DNA of 64,000 nucleotides from CAWCXF01 sp963799455. GTDB lineage: Bacteria > Pseudomonadota > Alphaproteobacteria > Rhodobacterales > Rhodobacteraceae. A program made the translations under genes and the position numbers. The stretch spans positions 186,001-250,000 of the forward strand of contig CAWCXF010000008.1 in NCBI GenBank assembly GCA_963799455.1, written 5' to 3'. A model generated the notes under the pieces. The model did not search any database. It saw nothing but the letters and a program-made list of their open reading frames with translations, and was not told the DNA's origin. Positions 35,978 to 43,604 of this stretch are shown in pieces. The first letter of the stretch is position 1. Each line of letters starts with the position of its first letter.

Positions 35978-37264
35978 TTGGACGCCGCCTTCTGGATCAC
36001 CGCGGCCGCGATCCTGGTCCTGCTGGTCCTGTCGGCCTTCTTCTCGGGCTCCGAGACCGCGCTGACGGCCGCCTCGCGCGGCAAGCTGCGCGCGCGCGCC
36101 GACAAGGGCTCGAAGGGCGCCGCCATGGCGCTCGGCATCACCGAGGACAACGAGCGGCTGATCGGCTCGGTGCTGCTGGGCAACAACCTCGTCAACATCC
36201 TGGCGACCTCGCTGGCCACCTCGCTCTTCACGCGCCTGCTGGGCGACGGGGGGGTGGCGATGGCGACGCTGCTGATGACCTTCCTGGTGCTGATCTTCGC
36301 CGAGGTGCTGCCCAAGACCTACGCCATCACCAACGCCGAGACCGCCGCCGCCCTCGTCAGCCCGTTGATCCGGGTGGTGGTCTCGGTGTTCTCGCCCGTG
36401 GTGGGCGCGGTGCGGTGGCTGGTGCGCGCGATCCTGGCGCTCTTCGGCGTGCGCACCGACCCCGACACCAACGTGCTCGCCGTGCGCGAGGAGATCGCGG
36501 GCGCGCTCCAGCTCGGCCACTCCGAGGGCGTGGTCGAGAAGGAGGACCGCGACCGCATCCTGGGCGCGCTCGACCTGGGCGAGCGCACGGTGGAGGAGGT
36601 CATGCTCCACCGCAGCCAGATCGAGATGATCGACGCCGACGCCGACCCCCAGGCGATCCTGTCGCAGTGCCTGGAGTCGCGCCACACCCGCCTGCCGCTG
36701 TTCCGCGGCGAGCAGGAGAACGTGCTCGGGGTCGTGCACGCCAAGGATCTGCTGCGCGCGACCCACGCGCTCATGGCGGGCCCCGACGGCGAGGCCGGGC
36801 GGCTCGCCTCCTTCGACGTGACCAAGGTGGCGATGGCGCCCTACTTCATCCCCGACACCACCACGCTCGACGACCAGATGCGCCAGTTCCTGCGTCGGCA
36901 CACCCATTTCGCGCTGGTGGTGGACGAGTACGGCGCGCTCCAGGGCCTCATCACGCTCGAGGACATCCTCGAGGAGATCGTGGGCGAGATCACCGACGAG
37001 CACGACGAGCGCGAGGCGCCCGAGATCGAGCGCGCGCAGGACGGCACGATCGTGGTCGACGGCGCCATGACGATCCGCGACCTCAACCGCGCCACCGACT
37101 GGACCCTGCCCGACGAGGAGGCCAACACGGTCGCGGGCCTCGTCATCCACGAGGCCCAGATGATCCCCTCCGAGGGTCAGGTCTTCAGCTTCCATGGCTT
37201 TCGCTTCGAGGTGCTGGAGCGCGAGGCCAACCGCATCACCCGGCTGAGGATCCGCGCGCTCTAG
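35978..37264 (+). CDS. CNNM/CBS-domain membrane protein (CorB/HlyC type)
   Basis: Integral membrane protein of the CNNM/CorB family implicated in magnesium or other divalent ion transport. The 428-residue protein starts at TTG with GAGAGG upstream. The DUF21 membrane domain spans about residues 1-190 (ILVLLVLSAFFSGSETALTA and GNNLVNILATSLATSL). A CBS pair is seen in LESRHTRLPLFRGEQENVLG and THFALVVDEYGALQGLITLE, and a CorC/HlyC C-terminal domain follows (IVVDGAMTIRDLN). The TAG stop lies in a CTAG that is the target of IS5-type copy 2, leaving the coding sequence intact. Confidence 0.93.
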   Translation: MDAAFWITAAAILVLLVLSAFFSGSETALTAASRGKLRARADKGSKGAAMALGITEDNERLIGSVLLGNNLVNILATSLATSLFTRLLGDGGVAMATLLMTFLVLIFAEVLPKTYAITNAETAAALVSPLIRVVVSVFSPVVGAVRWLVRAILALFGVRTDPDTNVLAVREEIAGALQLGHSEGVVEKEDRDRILGALDLGERTVEEVMLHRSQIEMIDADADPQAILSQCLESRHTRLPLFRGEQENVLGVVHAKDLLRATHALMAGPDGEAGRLASFDVTKVAMAPYFIPDTTTLDDQMRQFLRRHTHFALVVDEYGALQGLITLEDILEEIVGEITDEHDEREAPEIERAQDGTIVVDGAMTIRDLNRATDWTLPDEEANTVAGLVIHEAQMIPSEGQVFSFHGFRFEVLEREANRITRLRIRAL

Positions 37265-38093
37265 ATCGTGGCGACATTTCCTTTGTGAGCTGATTCACTG
37301 CTTGTCTTTACGGAGGCGGGCGATGGAGGGTTTGCGGGACGACCAATGGGCGCGGATCGAGCCGTTCGTGCCGGGTGGGCGGCCTGGACGGCGAGGGCCT
37401 CGGTCCGACAACCGGCGCTTCGTCGAGGCTTTGGTCTGGATGGCGCGGTCCGGTGCGCGATGGCGCGATCTGCCCGAGCGGTTCGGGCCGTACCAGACGG
37501 TCAAGCGGCGCTACTACCGCTGGATCGCCAACGGCGTGCTGGACGATGTGTTCGCGGCGCTGGCGGCAGAGGCGGCCCTGGACTGGGTTGGTGTGGACGC
37601 CACCTCGATCCGCGCCCAGGCGCAGGCATCGGGAGCGCCGCTCAAAAAGGGGGGCGCTGCGGCCCAGGGCCTTGGTCGGTCTCGGGGCGGGTCAGGGACC
37701 AAGATCCACGCCTGCGTCGATGCGCTCGGCCTGCCCGTCCGCTTCATCCTGGCGCCCGGCAACCGGGGCGACGTGATCTTCGGCGCCGGGCTCATCGAAG
37801 GCTTGCGGCCCGGCCATGTCATTGCCGACCGCGCCTATGATGCCGAGCACTTCCACGACACCATCCTCGATGCCGGCGCCGTGCCGGTCATCCCGCCACG
37901 CCACAATCGCAGACGCCCGCATGCCTTCGATCGCACGCTCTACAAGGAGCGCAACGCCATCGAGCGCATGTTCGCAAAGCTCAAGCAGTTCCGCCGCGTC
38001 GCCACCCGATACGACAAGCTCGCAGCCAACTTCCTCGGCTTCGTCACCCTCGCCGCCATCATCCTATGGCTCCGATAGAAATGTCGCCACGAC
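37265..38093 (+). mobile_element. IS5-family insertion sequence, copy 2
   Basis: An 829-bp element flanked by CTAG at 37261-37264 and 38094-38097, with the same terminal repeats as copy 1 except that the outermost left base is A rather than G. It lies in opposite orientation to copy 1, about 31.7 kb away. Encoded proteins are identical in the two copies. It was inserted at the stop codon of the upstream CBS-domain gene, at the start of dispersed-repeat copy 2. Confidence 0.92.
37323..38078 (+). CDS. IS5-family transposase
   Basis: A 251-residue DDE transposase identical in sequence to the one at 4785-5540. Catalytic residues are in VGVDATSIRAQ, VIADRAYDAEHF and KERNAIERMFAKLK. The ATG at 37323 has GGAGG six nt upstream. 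The transcript could also receive read-through from the upstream CBS-domain gene because no terminator lies between them. The frame is intact, so both copies may be active. Confidence 0.93.
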   Translation: MEGLRDDQWARIEPFVPGGRPGRRGPRSDNRRFVEALVWMARSGARWRDLPERFGPYQTVKRRYYRWIANGVLDDVFAALAAEAALDWVGVDATSIRAQAQASGAPLKKGGAAAQGLGRSRGGSGTKIHACVDALGLPVRFILAPGNRGDVIFGAGLIEGLRPGHVIADRAYDAEHFHDTILDAGAVPVIPPRHNRRRPHAFDRTLYKERNAIERMFAKLKQFRRVATRYDKLAANFLGFVTLAAIILWLR

Positions 38094-38094
38094 C

Positions 38095-38194
38095 TAGGGC
38101 GTTGTCCAGCCCGAGCGGACCGGTCGGGCGCCCGGATCATGCGACCCCAGACCATGCGACCACGAAGGAGCCAGGCGCGCCTGAGCCGATCCCG
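38095..38194 (+). repeat. Stop-overlapping dispersed repeat, copy 2
   Basis: Starts TAGGGCGTTGTCCAGCCCGA, then GCGGACCGGTCGG, and contains the 16-mer GCGACCACGAAGGAGC (38156-38171), which is exact in copy 3 (62361-62376, opposite strand). Before the IS5-type insertion its TAG would have been the stop codon of the CBS-domain gene. Similarity to copy 3 ends near GAGCCGATCCCG. Confidence 0.65.
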
Positions 38195-38469
38195 TCGGGT
38201 CGGGGCGGGCTCCGGGGTCGCGGCCTGGCCGATCACGCGGCACCCGGCTGCGCGGCCATCCGCCCCGGCGCGACCTCGCGTCCGGACGGCGCGGCGCCAC
38301 CATTCACGGCAGGAGAGCCGGAACCCGGGCGGCGACGGCTCCCGGCGGGCGTCGGGCGCGGCGCGGCGTCGGCCGGCCGGGCCTCGGCGCCGTCGAGCGG
38401 ACGCCGGGCTCCGATCCGCGCCGGGCCGGCACGGCCCACCCGACACGCCCCTCGACGCACCCTTTCGCG
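38195..38469. other. Non-coding stretch after repeat copy 2
   Basis: GC-rich sequence with no supported gene. Long open frames here are Arg/Pro-rich artefacts of base composition, without ribosome-binding sites or family resemblance. I see no clear regulatory site within it. Confidence 0.5.
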
Positions 38470-38498
38470 TTGACCGCAAAAGCGATTCCGCATAAGTT
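38470..38498 (+). promoter_or_regulatory. Candidate sigma-70 promoter
   Basis: TTGACC at 38470-38475 and TAAGTT at 38493-38498 are separated by exactly 17 nt in a locally AT-richer patch. It could drive the candidate small RNA that follows, or ialB 250 bp downstream. Confidence 0.45.
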
Positions 38499-38504
38499 CC
38501 AGGC

Positions 38505-38578
38505 CAATGACACGTCGGCCCGGCCGACAGGGAGAAGCGAGACGGAAAGGGGCCCTGCGGGGCCTCTTTCCACGTCTC
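38505..38578 (+). ncRNA. Candidate small RNA ending in a terminator hairpin
   Basis: Directly after the candidate promoter lies a short segment with two stems. The first is GTCGGCC/GGCCGAC. The second is a long imperfect hairpin from 38539 to 38578 (GAGACGGAAAGGGGCCC, loop TGC, GGGGCCTCTTTCC then CGTCTC) with a CTTT stretch typical of terminators. No open frame fits. It may instead be a leader or attenuator for ialB. No known RNA family was recognised. Confidence 0.3.
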
Positions 38579-38668
38579 GGGCCGGGCTCGGCTGCGGAAC
38601 CTGCCCTCGCGTCGCGGGACCGATCGCGGCCTGACAGCGGCGATCGAGCATGCTAGGCCCTCGCCGCA

Positions 38669-38723
38669 TCGGCCCGGCGTCGCGCCGGGCGCAAGTCCTA
38701 GTCGGCCCGGCGTCGCGCCGGGC
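38669..38723 (+). repeat. Twin direct repeats, each a hairpin
   Basis: A 22-bp unit, TCGGCCCGGCGTCGCGCCGG plus GC, occurs twice (38669-38690 and 38702-38723), 33 bp apart. Each unit folds on itself (GCCCGGCG, loop TCG, CGCCGGGC). They lie just upstream of the ialB ribosome-binding site. A related hairpin follows sufS near 45101. Confidence 0.6.
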
Positions 38724-38749
38724 CCATCCCGAGAGGAGCGCCTTCGACG

Positions 38750-39448
38750 ATGCCTGCCAGCCCGCTCAACACATGGTCCATGCTCGCGCTGCTGATGGCG
38801 GCGCCCGCGATCGCGCAGGACGCGTCGCAGGAGGCCCCCGTGGATCCGGCGCCCGAGCCCGCGGCGCGATCCGCCGACGAGGCGCTGGACGCCGGGCCCG
38901 ACGCGACCGCGCCCGACGCCGGCGCGGACGCGGCCGGGGAAGCGGCCACCGGGCTCTCGCTCGGCGACGACGGCGAGCCCGGGGTCGGCGACGTCTATGT
39001 GCGCGAGGCGTTCACCGACTGGGAGCTGCGCTGCGAGCGCGTCGAGTCGGGCGAGGATCCCTGCCAGCTCTACCAGCTCCTGGAGGATCAGGAGGGCAAC
39101 GCAGTGGCCGAGATCAGCATGTTCGCGCTGCCCGAAGGCGCCGAGGCGGCCGCCGGCGCCACCATCGTCACGCCGCTGATGACCCTGCTCACCGAGCAGC
39201 TGACGCTCTCGGTCGATAACGGCCAGTCCAAGCGCTACCCGTTCTCCTGGTGCAGCGCGATCGGCTGCATCGCGCGCGTCGGCTTCACCGAGGCGGAGGT
39301 GCAGGCCTTCCGTCGCGGCAACGCCGCCCACCTGGCGATCGTGCCGGCGGCCGCGCCCGACCAGAGCGTTGACCTCGAGGTCTCGCTCGCGGGCTTCACC
39401 GCCGGGTTCGACGCCGTGAAGGCGAGCGGGACGCTGCCTCAGGAGTAG
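38750..39448 (+). CDS. Invasion-associated locus B (IalB) family protein
   Basis: Exported protein of the IalB family, linked to host-cell invasion in Bartonella but widespread in free-living alphaproteobacteria with unknown role. The 232-residue protein has a signal peptide ending near APAIAQD, a low-complexity acidic Pro/Ala/Asp region to about residue 75, and the IalB domain with FTDWELRCERVESGEDPCQL and YPFSWCSAIGCIARVGF. Cysteine pairs probably form disulfides. GAGAGGAG lies 11 nt before the ATG. It is convergent with the fabF-like gene, with 10 bp between stops and no visible terminator. Confidence 0.88.
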   Translation: MPASPLNTWSMLALLMAAPAIAQDASQEAPVDPAPEPAARSADEALDAGPDATAPDAGADAAGEAATGLSLGDDGEPGVGDVYVREAFTDWELRCERVESGEDPCQLYQLLEDQEGNAVAEISMFALPEGAEAAAGATIVTPLMTLLTEQLTLSVDNGQSKRYPFSWCSAIGCIARVGFTEAEVQAFRRGNAAHLAIVPAAAPDQSVDLEVSLAGFTAGFDAVKASGTLPQE

Positions 39449-39458
39449 CGCGACCGCC

Positions 39459-40667
39459 TCAGGCGCGGCGCAGCGCGAGGACGGCGTTGAAGCCGCCGAA
39501 GGCGAAGGCGTTCGACAGCGCGACCTCGACGGGGCGCTCGCGCGCCTCGTTGGGCACCACGTCGAGCGCGCAGTTGGGGTCGGGCTCCTCGTAGCCGATG
39601 GTGGGCGCGATCACGCCGTCGCGCAGCGCCATGATGCAGGCCAAGAGCTCGATCGCGCCGGCGCCGCCGATGACGTGGCCGTGCATCGACTTGGTGGAGG
39701 AGATCGTCAGCGCCTCGGCATGGGGGCCGAACACGTCGGCCACCGCCGCGCACTCGGTCCTGTCGTTGGCGGCCGTCCCGGTGCCGTGGGCGTTGACGTA
39801 GCCCACGGAGTCCTCGGGGATCCCCGCGTCGGCGATCGCGCCCGCCATCGCGCGCGCGGCCCCCTCCCGGTTCGGCACCACCACGTCGGCCGCGTCCGAG
39901 GACAAGCCGACGCCGATCACCTCGGCGAGGATCTCGGCGCCGCGCGCCCGCGCCCGCTCGCGCTCCTCGAACACGAAGACGCCCGCGCCCTCCCCCTGGA
40001 CCATTCCGTTGCGGGTGCGCGAGAACGGCCGGCAGGCATCGTGCGACATCACGCGCAGGCCCTCCCAGGCCTTGAGCCCGCCGAAGCACAGCATCGCCTC
40101 CGATCCGCCCGTCACCATCACCGGCGCGAGGCCGGAGCGGACGAACTGGAACGCCTGCCCCATCGCGTGGTTCGAGGACGCGCAGGCGGTGGCGACCGTG
40201 AAGGACGGCCCCCTGAGGTGGTGCGCCATCGAGACGTGGCTCGCGGCGGCGTTGTTCATCAGCTTCGGCACCACGAAGGGGTGGACGCGGTTCCTCCCTT
40301 CCTCGTAGACCGCGCGGTAGCTCTCGTCGCAGGTGTTGAGGCCCCCCCCCGAGGTGCCCAGCACGACGCCGGAGCGCGCCGCGAGCTCGCCCTCGAAGAC
40401 GAGCCCCGACTGAGCGATCGCTTGCCGCGCCGCGATCAGCGCGAACTGGGTGAAGCGGTCGTAGAGCGCGGCCTGCTGGCGGGTCCAATGCGCCTCGGGT
40501 TCGTGGCCGCGGACCTGCCCGCCGATCCGGATCGCCAGCCGGTCCAGGTCGCGGATGTCGAGCGGCCCGATGCCGCAGCGCCCCTCGCGCATGGCCTCCA
40601 GGGTGCTCGGCACGTCGCGCCCGAGGGCGTTGATCGTGCCGGCGCCGGTGATGACGACGCGGGGCAT
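39459..40667 (-). CDS. Beta-ketoacyl-ACP synthase (FabF-like, KAS II)
   Basis: Condensing enzyme extending acyl-ACP with malonyl-ACP. The 402-residue protein has the active-site cysteine in TVATACASSNHAMGQAF and the two catalytic histidines in YVNAHGTGTAANDRTE and TKSMHGHVIGGAGAIE. It belongs to a three-gene unit lpxD-ACP-KAS. That context suggests it makes specialised acyl chains for lipid A rather than bulk fatty acids; this is inferred from position. It ends 10 bp from the ialB stop. Confidence 0.92.
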   Translation of the reverse strand: MPRVVITGAGTINALGRDVPSTLEAMREGRCGIGPLDIRDLDRLAIRIGGQVRGHEPEAHWTRQQAALYDRFTQFALIAARQAIAQSGLVFEGELAARSGVVLGTSGGGLNTCDESYRAVYEEGRNRVHPFVVPKLMNNAAASHVSMAHHLRGPSFTVATACASSNHAMGQAFQFVRSGLAPVMVTGGSEAMLCFGGLKAWEGLRVMSHDACRPFSRTRNGMVQGEGAGVFVFEERERARARGAEILAEVIGVGLSSDAADVVVPNREGAARAMAGAIADAGIPEDSVGYVNAHGTGTAANDRTECAAVADVFGPHAEALTISSTKSMHGHVIGGAGAIELLACIMALRDGVIAPTIGYEEPDPNCALDVVPNEARERPVEVALSNAFAFGGFNAVLALRRA

Positions 40668-40681
40668 GGGAGGCGCGGGCC

Positions 40682-40969
40682 TCAGGCCTGCTCGGCCACG
40701 AGGCGCTCCACGGCCGCGACGATCGCGCGCACGGACGAGATGTCGAAGTCCGGGGCCTGGGGCTCGTTGGCGTTGAACGGCACCTGGATGCCGAAGGCCT
40801 CCTCGATGGCGAAGATGCTCTCCACCAGGCCGAGGCTGTCGATGCCGATCTCCTCGAGCGTCGCGTCCTCGGACAGATCACCCCTGTCGAGCGTCGCCTG
40901 GCCCGCGATGATGGCCATCACGCGGCTCCTCACCTCGTCCTGCGATCCGTCCACGGCTTTGTCCTGCAT
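40682..40969 (-). CDS. Acyl carrier protein (AcpXL-like)
   Basis: Small carrier protein with a phosphopantetheine attachment serine in LEEIGIDSLGLVESIFAIEE. The 95-residue length and the EAFGIQVPF segment resemble the specialised lipid A carrier AcpXL more than the housekeeping AcpP, but similarity is moderate. The ATG is preceded by GGGGAGG. It lies 14 bp upstream of the ketosynthase gene and 31 bp downstream of lpxD, so carrier, condensing enzyme and N-acyltransferase should be co-expressed. Confidence 0.88.
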   Translation of the reverse strand: MQDKAVDGSQDEVRSRVMAIIAGQATLDRGDLSEDATLEEIGIDSLGLVESIFAIEEAFGIQVPFNANEPQAPDFDISSVRAIVAAVERLVAEQA

Positions 40970-41000
40970 GGGCCTCCCCGGCGCGGGCGTGGCCGCGGGT

Positions 41001-42089
41001 CTAGTCGCTCGGATCGGCGTTGGGAACCGCCTTTCGCGCCGCCGCCACCTCGCGCATGAAGCGCGGCAGGCGGCGCAGGGCCTTGTAGATCTCGACCTGC
41101 GCCTCCATCCGCGTCGCCGGGTAGCCCAGCATCACGCGGCCCGAGGGGACGTTCGACATCACCTTGCTGCCGCCGGCCAGCACCACGTCGGACCCGACGG
41201 TGATGTTGTCGCCGATGCCGACCTTGCCGGCCATCACGACGCGGTCGCCGACCCTCACCGAGCCCGACACACCGACCTGCGCGCAGAGCAGGCAGTCCTC
41301 GCCGACCACGCAGTTGTGGCCGATCATCACCAGGTCGTCGATCTTGGTGCCGCGGCCGACCACCGTGGCGCGGATCGTGCCGCGGTCGATGCAGGCGTTG
41401 GCGCCGACCTCCACGTCGTCGCCGATCACCAGCCCGCCCAGCGAGTGGATCCGGTGCCAGGGCTGGGGCGGGCGCCCTTCCGCCTCGCCCAGCGTGCGGC
41501 GGACCTCCTCGAGCGCGTGCTCCTGCTCGGTGACGAAGGAGAAGCCGTCGCCGCCGAGCGCCGCGCCCGACTGCACGATCACCCGATCCCCGAGCCTCAC
41601 GCCGTGGGCGATGCGCGCGCCGGCATGGATCAGGGCGTCCGCGCCGATCGTGGCGCCCGCGCCGACGCAGACGTGCGGGCCGATGCGCGCGCCGGGGCCG
41701 ATGCGCGCGCCCGGCCCGACGACGGCGTAGGGGCCGACGGACGCCCCCCCGCCGATCTCCGCGCCGTCCAGCACGGCCGTCGGGTGGATGCCCTCGGCGA
41801 TGGCGGGGCCCGGATCGAGCAGCCGGGTCAGATGCGCCATCGCCAGCCGCGGCCGCGCGACGAGCACGGCGCCGTCGAGCCCGAGCGCCGCGCGGTCGGC
41901 GCCGTCCCACAGCAGGGCGGCGCGCGCGCGCCCGCGCGACAGGGCCTCGGCGTAGCGCGGCTGCATGGCGAGCGCGAGGTCGCGCGGGCCGGCATCCGCG
42001 GGCTCGGCCGCGCCCTCGACCGGCAAGGCGCCGTCGCCGTCGAGCCGGGCGCCGAGCGCGCGGGCCACCTCGGCGAGCGTGTGCGTCAT
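41001..42089 (-). CDS. lpxD: UDP-3-O-acylglucosamine N-acyltransferase LpxD
   Basis: Adds the second 3-hydroxyacyl chain in lipid A synthesis. The 362-residue protein has an N-terminal uridine-binding domain (TLAEVARALGARLDGDGALP), a long left-handed beta-helix of hexapeptide repeats (GPGARIGPGARIGPHVCVG), the catalytic-His region VMIGHNCVVGEDCLL and a C-terminal helix. ATG at 42087-42089 with GGAGG upstream. In many bacteria lpxD lies beside bamA and skp; here it is 29 kb away and linked instead to an ACP and a ketosynthase. Confidence 0.95.
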   Translation of the reverse strand: MTHTLAEVARALGARLDGDGALPVEGAAEPADAGPRDLALAMQPRYAEALSRGRARAALLWDGADRAALGLDGAVLVARPRLAMAHLTRLLDPGPAIAEGIHPTAVLDGAEIGGGASVGPYAVVGPGARIGPGARIGPHVCVGAGATIGADALIHAGARIAHGVRLGDRVIVQSGAALGGDGFSFVTEQEHALEEVRRTLGEAEGRPPQPWHRIHSLGGLVIGDDVEVGANACIDRGTIRATVVGRGTKIDDLVMIGHNCVVGEDCLLCAQVGVSGSVRVGDRVVMAGKVGIGDNITVGSDVVLAGGSKVMSNVPSGRVMLGYPATRMEAQVEIYKALRRLPRFMREVAAARKAVPNADPSD

Positions 42090-42542
42090 GGGCGGCCTCC
42101 TGCGTGGTCCGGCACCTCGCGTCTCTACCCGCCGCGGGCCGCGCGGGCCAGGGCGCGCCGGCCCCGAGCGAGCGGAGGGCGGCACGGGAGCAGGGAGAGA
42201 ATCACTATGGCCTCCGTGGGGCCTGCGCAGCGATCTCGCGGGGGCGGCCGCTCGGCCCGCCGTGGCGGGGGCGCCACGCGTGCGGCGCAAGGCGGCAACG
42301 CTCAGTGGAGGGCGATCGGGTGGCGGACCGCTCGGCGCGGCACCCCTCAAGGCCCCGCGGGCGGGTGAGGCATCTCAGGCAGCTTTTCGCCGAAATGTCA
42401 GGGTTTGGGAAACCCCTCCGCATCCAATCTTGGTCGCGCTTCGCCGCCGTGGCATCAGATTCCGCACATCCGGGGGGTTGGATGGGAGGCGGCGCAGGCA
42501 TGCGAGGCCTCCGGTAGAACACGGAAAACAGGCAAAAAACAC
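42090..42542. other. Intergenic region between lpxD and the DUF882 gene
   Basis: About 450 bp without a supported gene, serving two divergent genes. The only clear site is a perfect inverted repeat GGGTTT-GGG-AAACCC at 42401-42415, a possible operator or small hairpin. The last 60 bp before the DUF882 start are AT-richer (AACAGGCAAAAAACACATG). Confidence 0.5.
42401..42415. promoter_or_regulatory. Perfect palindrome, possible operator
   Basis: GGGTTTGGGAAACCC is an inverted repeat with 6-bp arms. It lies about 130 bp upstream of the DUF882 gene in an otherwise featureless region. The binding protein is unknown. Confidence 0.3.
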
Positions 42543-43097
42543 ATGGCAATGACCTCCAGGCGCGCCCTTCTGGGCGCCTTCGCCGCCACGGCCGTCCTCG
42601 CGGCCCCGACCTTCAGCAAGGCGGCGGGCTTCCTGCGCGGCGCGGGCGACATCAGACGGATCACGATGCACAACGGCCGGACGGGCGAGAGCCTGGACAC
42701 CATCTACTGGCTCGAAGGCGACTACATCCCCGAGGCGATGGCCGAGGTGAACTTCCTCATGCGCGACTGGCGGCAGAACGAGGTCGTCGCCATCGACCGC
42801 CGCGCCCTCGACATCATGGCCGCCGCGCACAACCTCCTCGACGTGTCCGAGCCCTACAAGCTCCTGTCGGGCTACCGCAGCCCGAAGACCAACGCGATGC
42901 TGCGCGCGCGCTCGCGCGGCGTGGCGCGCAACTCGCTGCACATGAAGGGCCAGGCGGCCGACCTCAGGCTCGGCTCGCGCTCGGTGAGCCAGATCTTCCG
43001 CGCCGCGCGCGCGGTCGAGGCCGGCGGCGTCGGCAAGTACACCGGCTCGAACTTCGTCCACATGGACTGCGGCGACGTGCGGACCTGGGGCGCCTGA
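42543..43097 (+). CDS. DUF882 / YcbK-like peptidase-family protein
   Basis: Exported protein of the DUF882 (peptidase M15-like) family, related to YcbK and probably acting on peptidoglycan peptides. The 184-residue protein has a twin-arginine signal (SRRALLGAFAATAVLAAPTF) and the zinc-peptidase-like motifs LSGYRSPKTNAML, NSLHMKGQAADLRL and the terminal NFVHMDCGDVRTWG, containing the expected His and Asp ligands. The ATG at 42543 was chosen because it starts the signal peptide. It is followed by a strong hairpin and a convergent tRNA gene. Confidence 0.9.
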   Translation: MAMTSRRALLGAFAATAVLAAPTFSKAAGFLRGAGDIRRITMHNGRTGESLDTIYWLEGDYIPEAMAEVNFLMRDWRQNEVVAIDRRALDIMAAAHNLLDVSEPYKLLSGYRSPKTNAMLRARSRGVARNSLHMKGQAADLRLGSRSVSQIFRAARAVEAGGVGKYTGSNFVHMDCGDVRTWGA

Positions 43098-43119
43098 GGC
43101 CCCCCGCGCGCCCGTCGAG

Positions 43120-43160
43120 CCGCGGGCCCGCCCGACCTGCCAGTCGGGCCCGGTCCGCGG
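43120..43160 (+). terminator. GC-rich hairpin after the DUF882 gene
   Basis: Inner stem GCCCGAC/GTCGGGC with loop CTGCCA, extended by outer GCGGGCC/GGTCCGC pairing. It has no T-tract. It separates the DUF882 gene from the opposite-strand tRNA. Confidence 0.45.
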
Positions 43161-43215
43161 ATCGCCGCGACGCGCGACGCCGCGAGCGCCGGCGCGTCCG
43201 ATCCGCGTCGAGGGG

Positions 43216-43292
<77 letters not shown>

Positions 43293-43337
43293 CTGGGGCC
43301 GAGGCTTAGTGCAGGCGCGCCGCCGCGGCAAGCCGCG

Positions 43338-43574
43338 TCAGTCGATCCAGTCCGCCACCAGCGCGAGCGACGCGTGGAACGTGATCGAGCCCTGCTCGTC
43401 GCGCACGCGCACGACGAAGACGTGGCTCTCGACGCCCTCCATCTCGTCGGAGGCCATGCTCGGCAGCAGGGCCATCGCCGCCCGGCGCATCTCGTTCGGG
43501 TCGTGGAACACCACCCCGGTGTCGTCATGCGTCGAGAGGCCCCCGTCCTTGGTGTCGAAGTAGTAGCGCGGCAT
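43338..43574 (-). CDS. DUF6894 small protein
   Basis: A 78-residue protein of the DUF6894 type, common in Rhizobiales and Rhodobacterales and of unknown function. It has the family start MPRYYFDTKDGGLSTHDDTG and the central PNEMRRAAMALLPSMA, and the end VRVRDEQGSITFHASLAL resembles the family's beta-hairpin. It lies 30 bp downstream of the Crp-type regulator gene on the same strand, so it may be in its unit. A tRNA gene follows downstream. Confidence 0.82.
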   Translation of the reverse strand: MPRYYFDTKDGGLSTHDDTGVVFHDPNEMRRAAMALLPSMASDEMEGVESHVFVVRVRDEQGSITFHASLALVADWID

Positions 43575-43604
43575 GCCGATCCCTCGTCCTTGATGCCGAG
43601 CCCG

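Noticed and set aside
38095..38749. A gene in the 655-bp region after the second IS5-type copy
   Set aside because: Open frames exist on both strands but are composition artefacts. The region contains repeats and hairpins instead.
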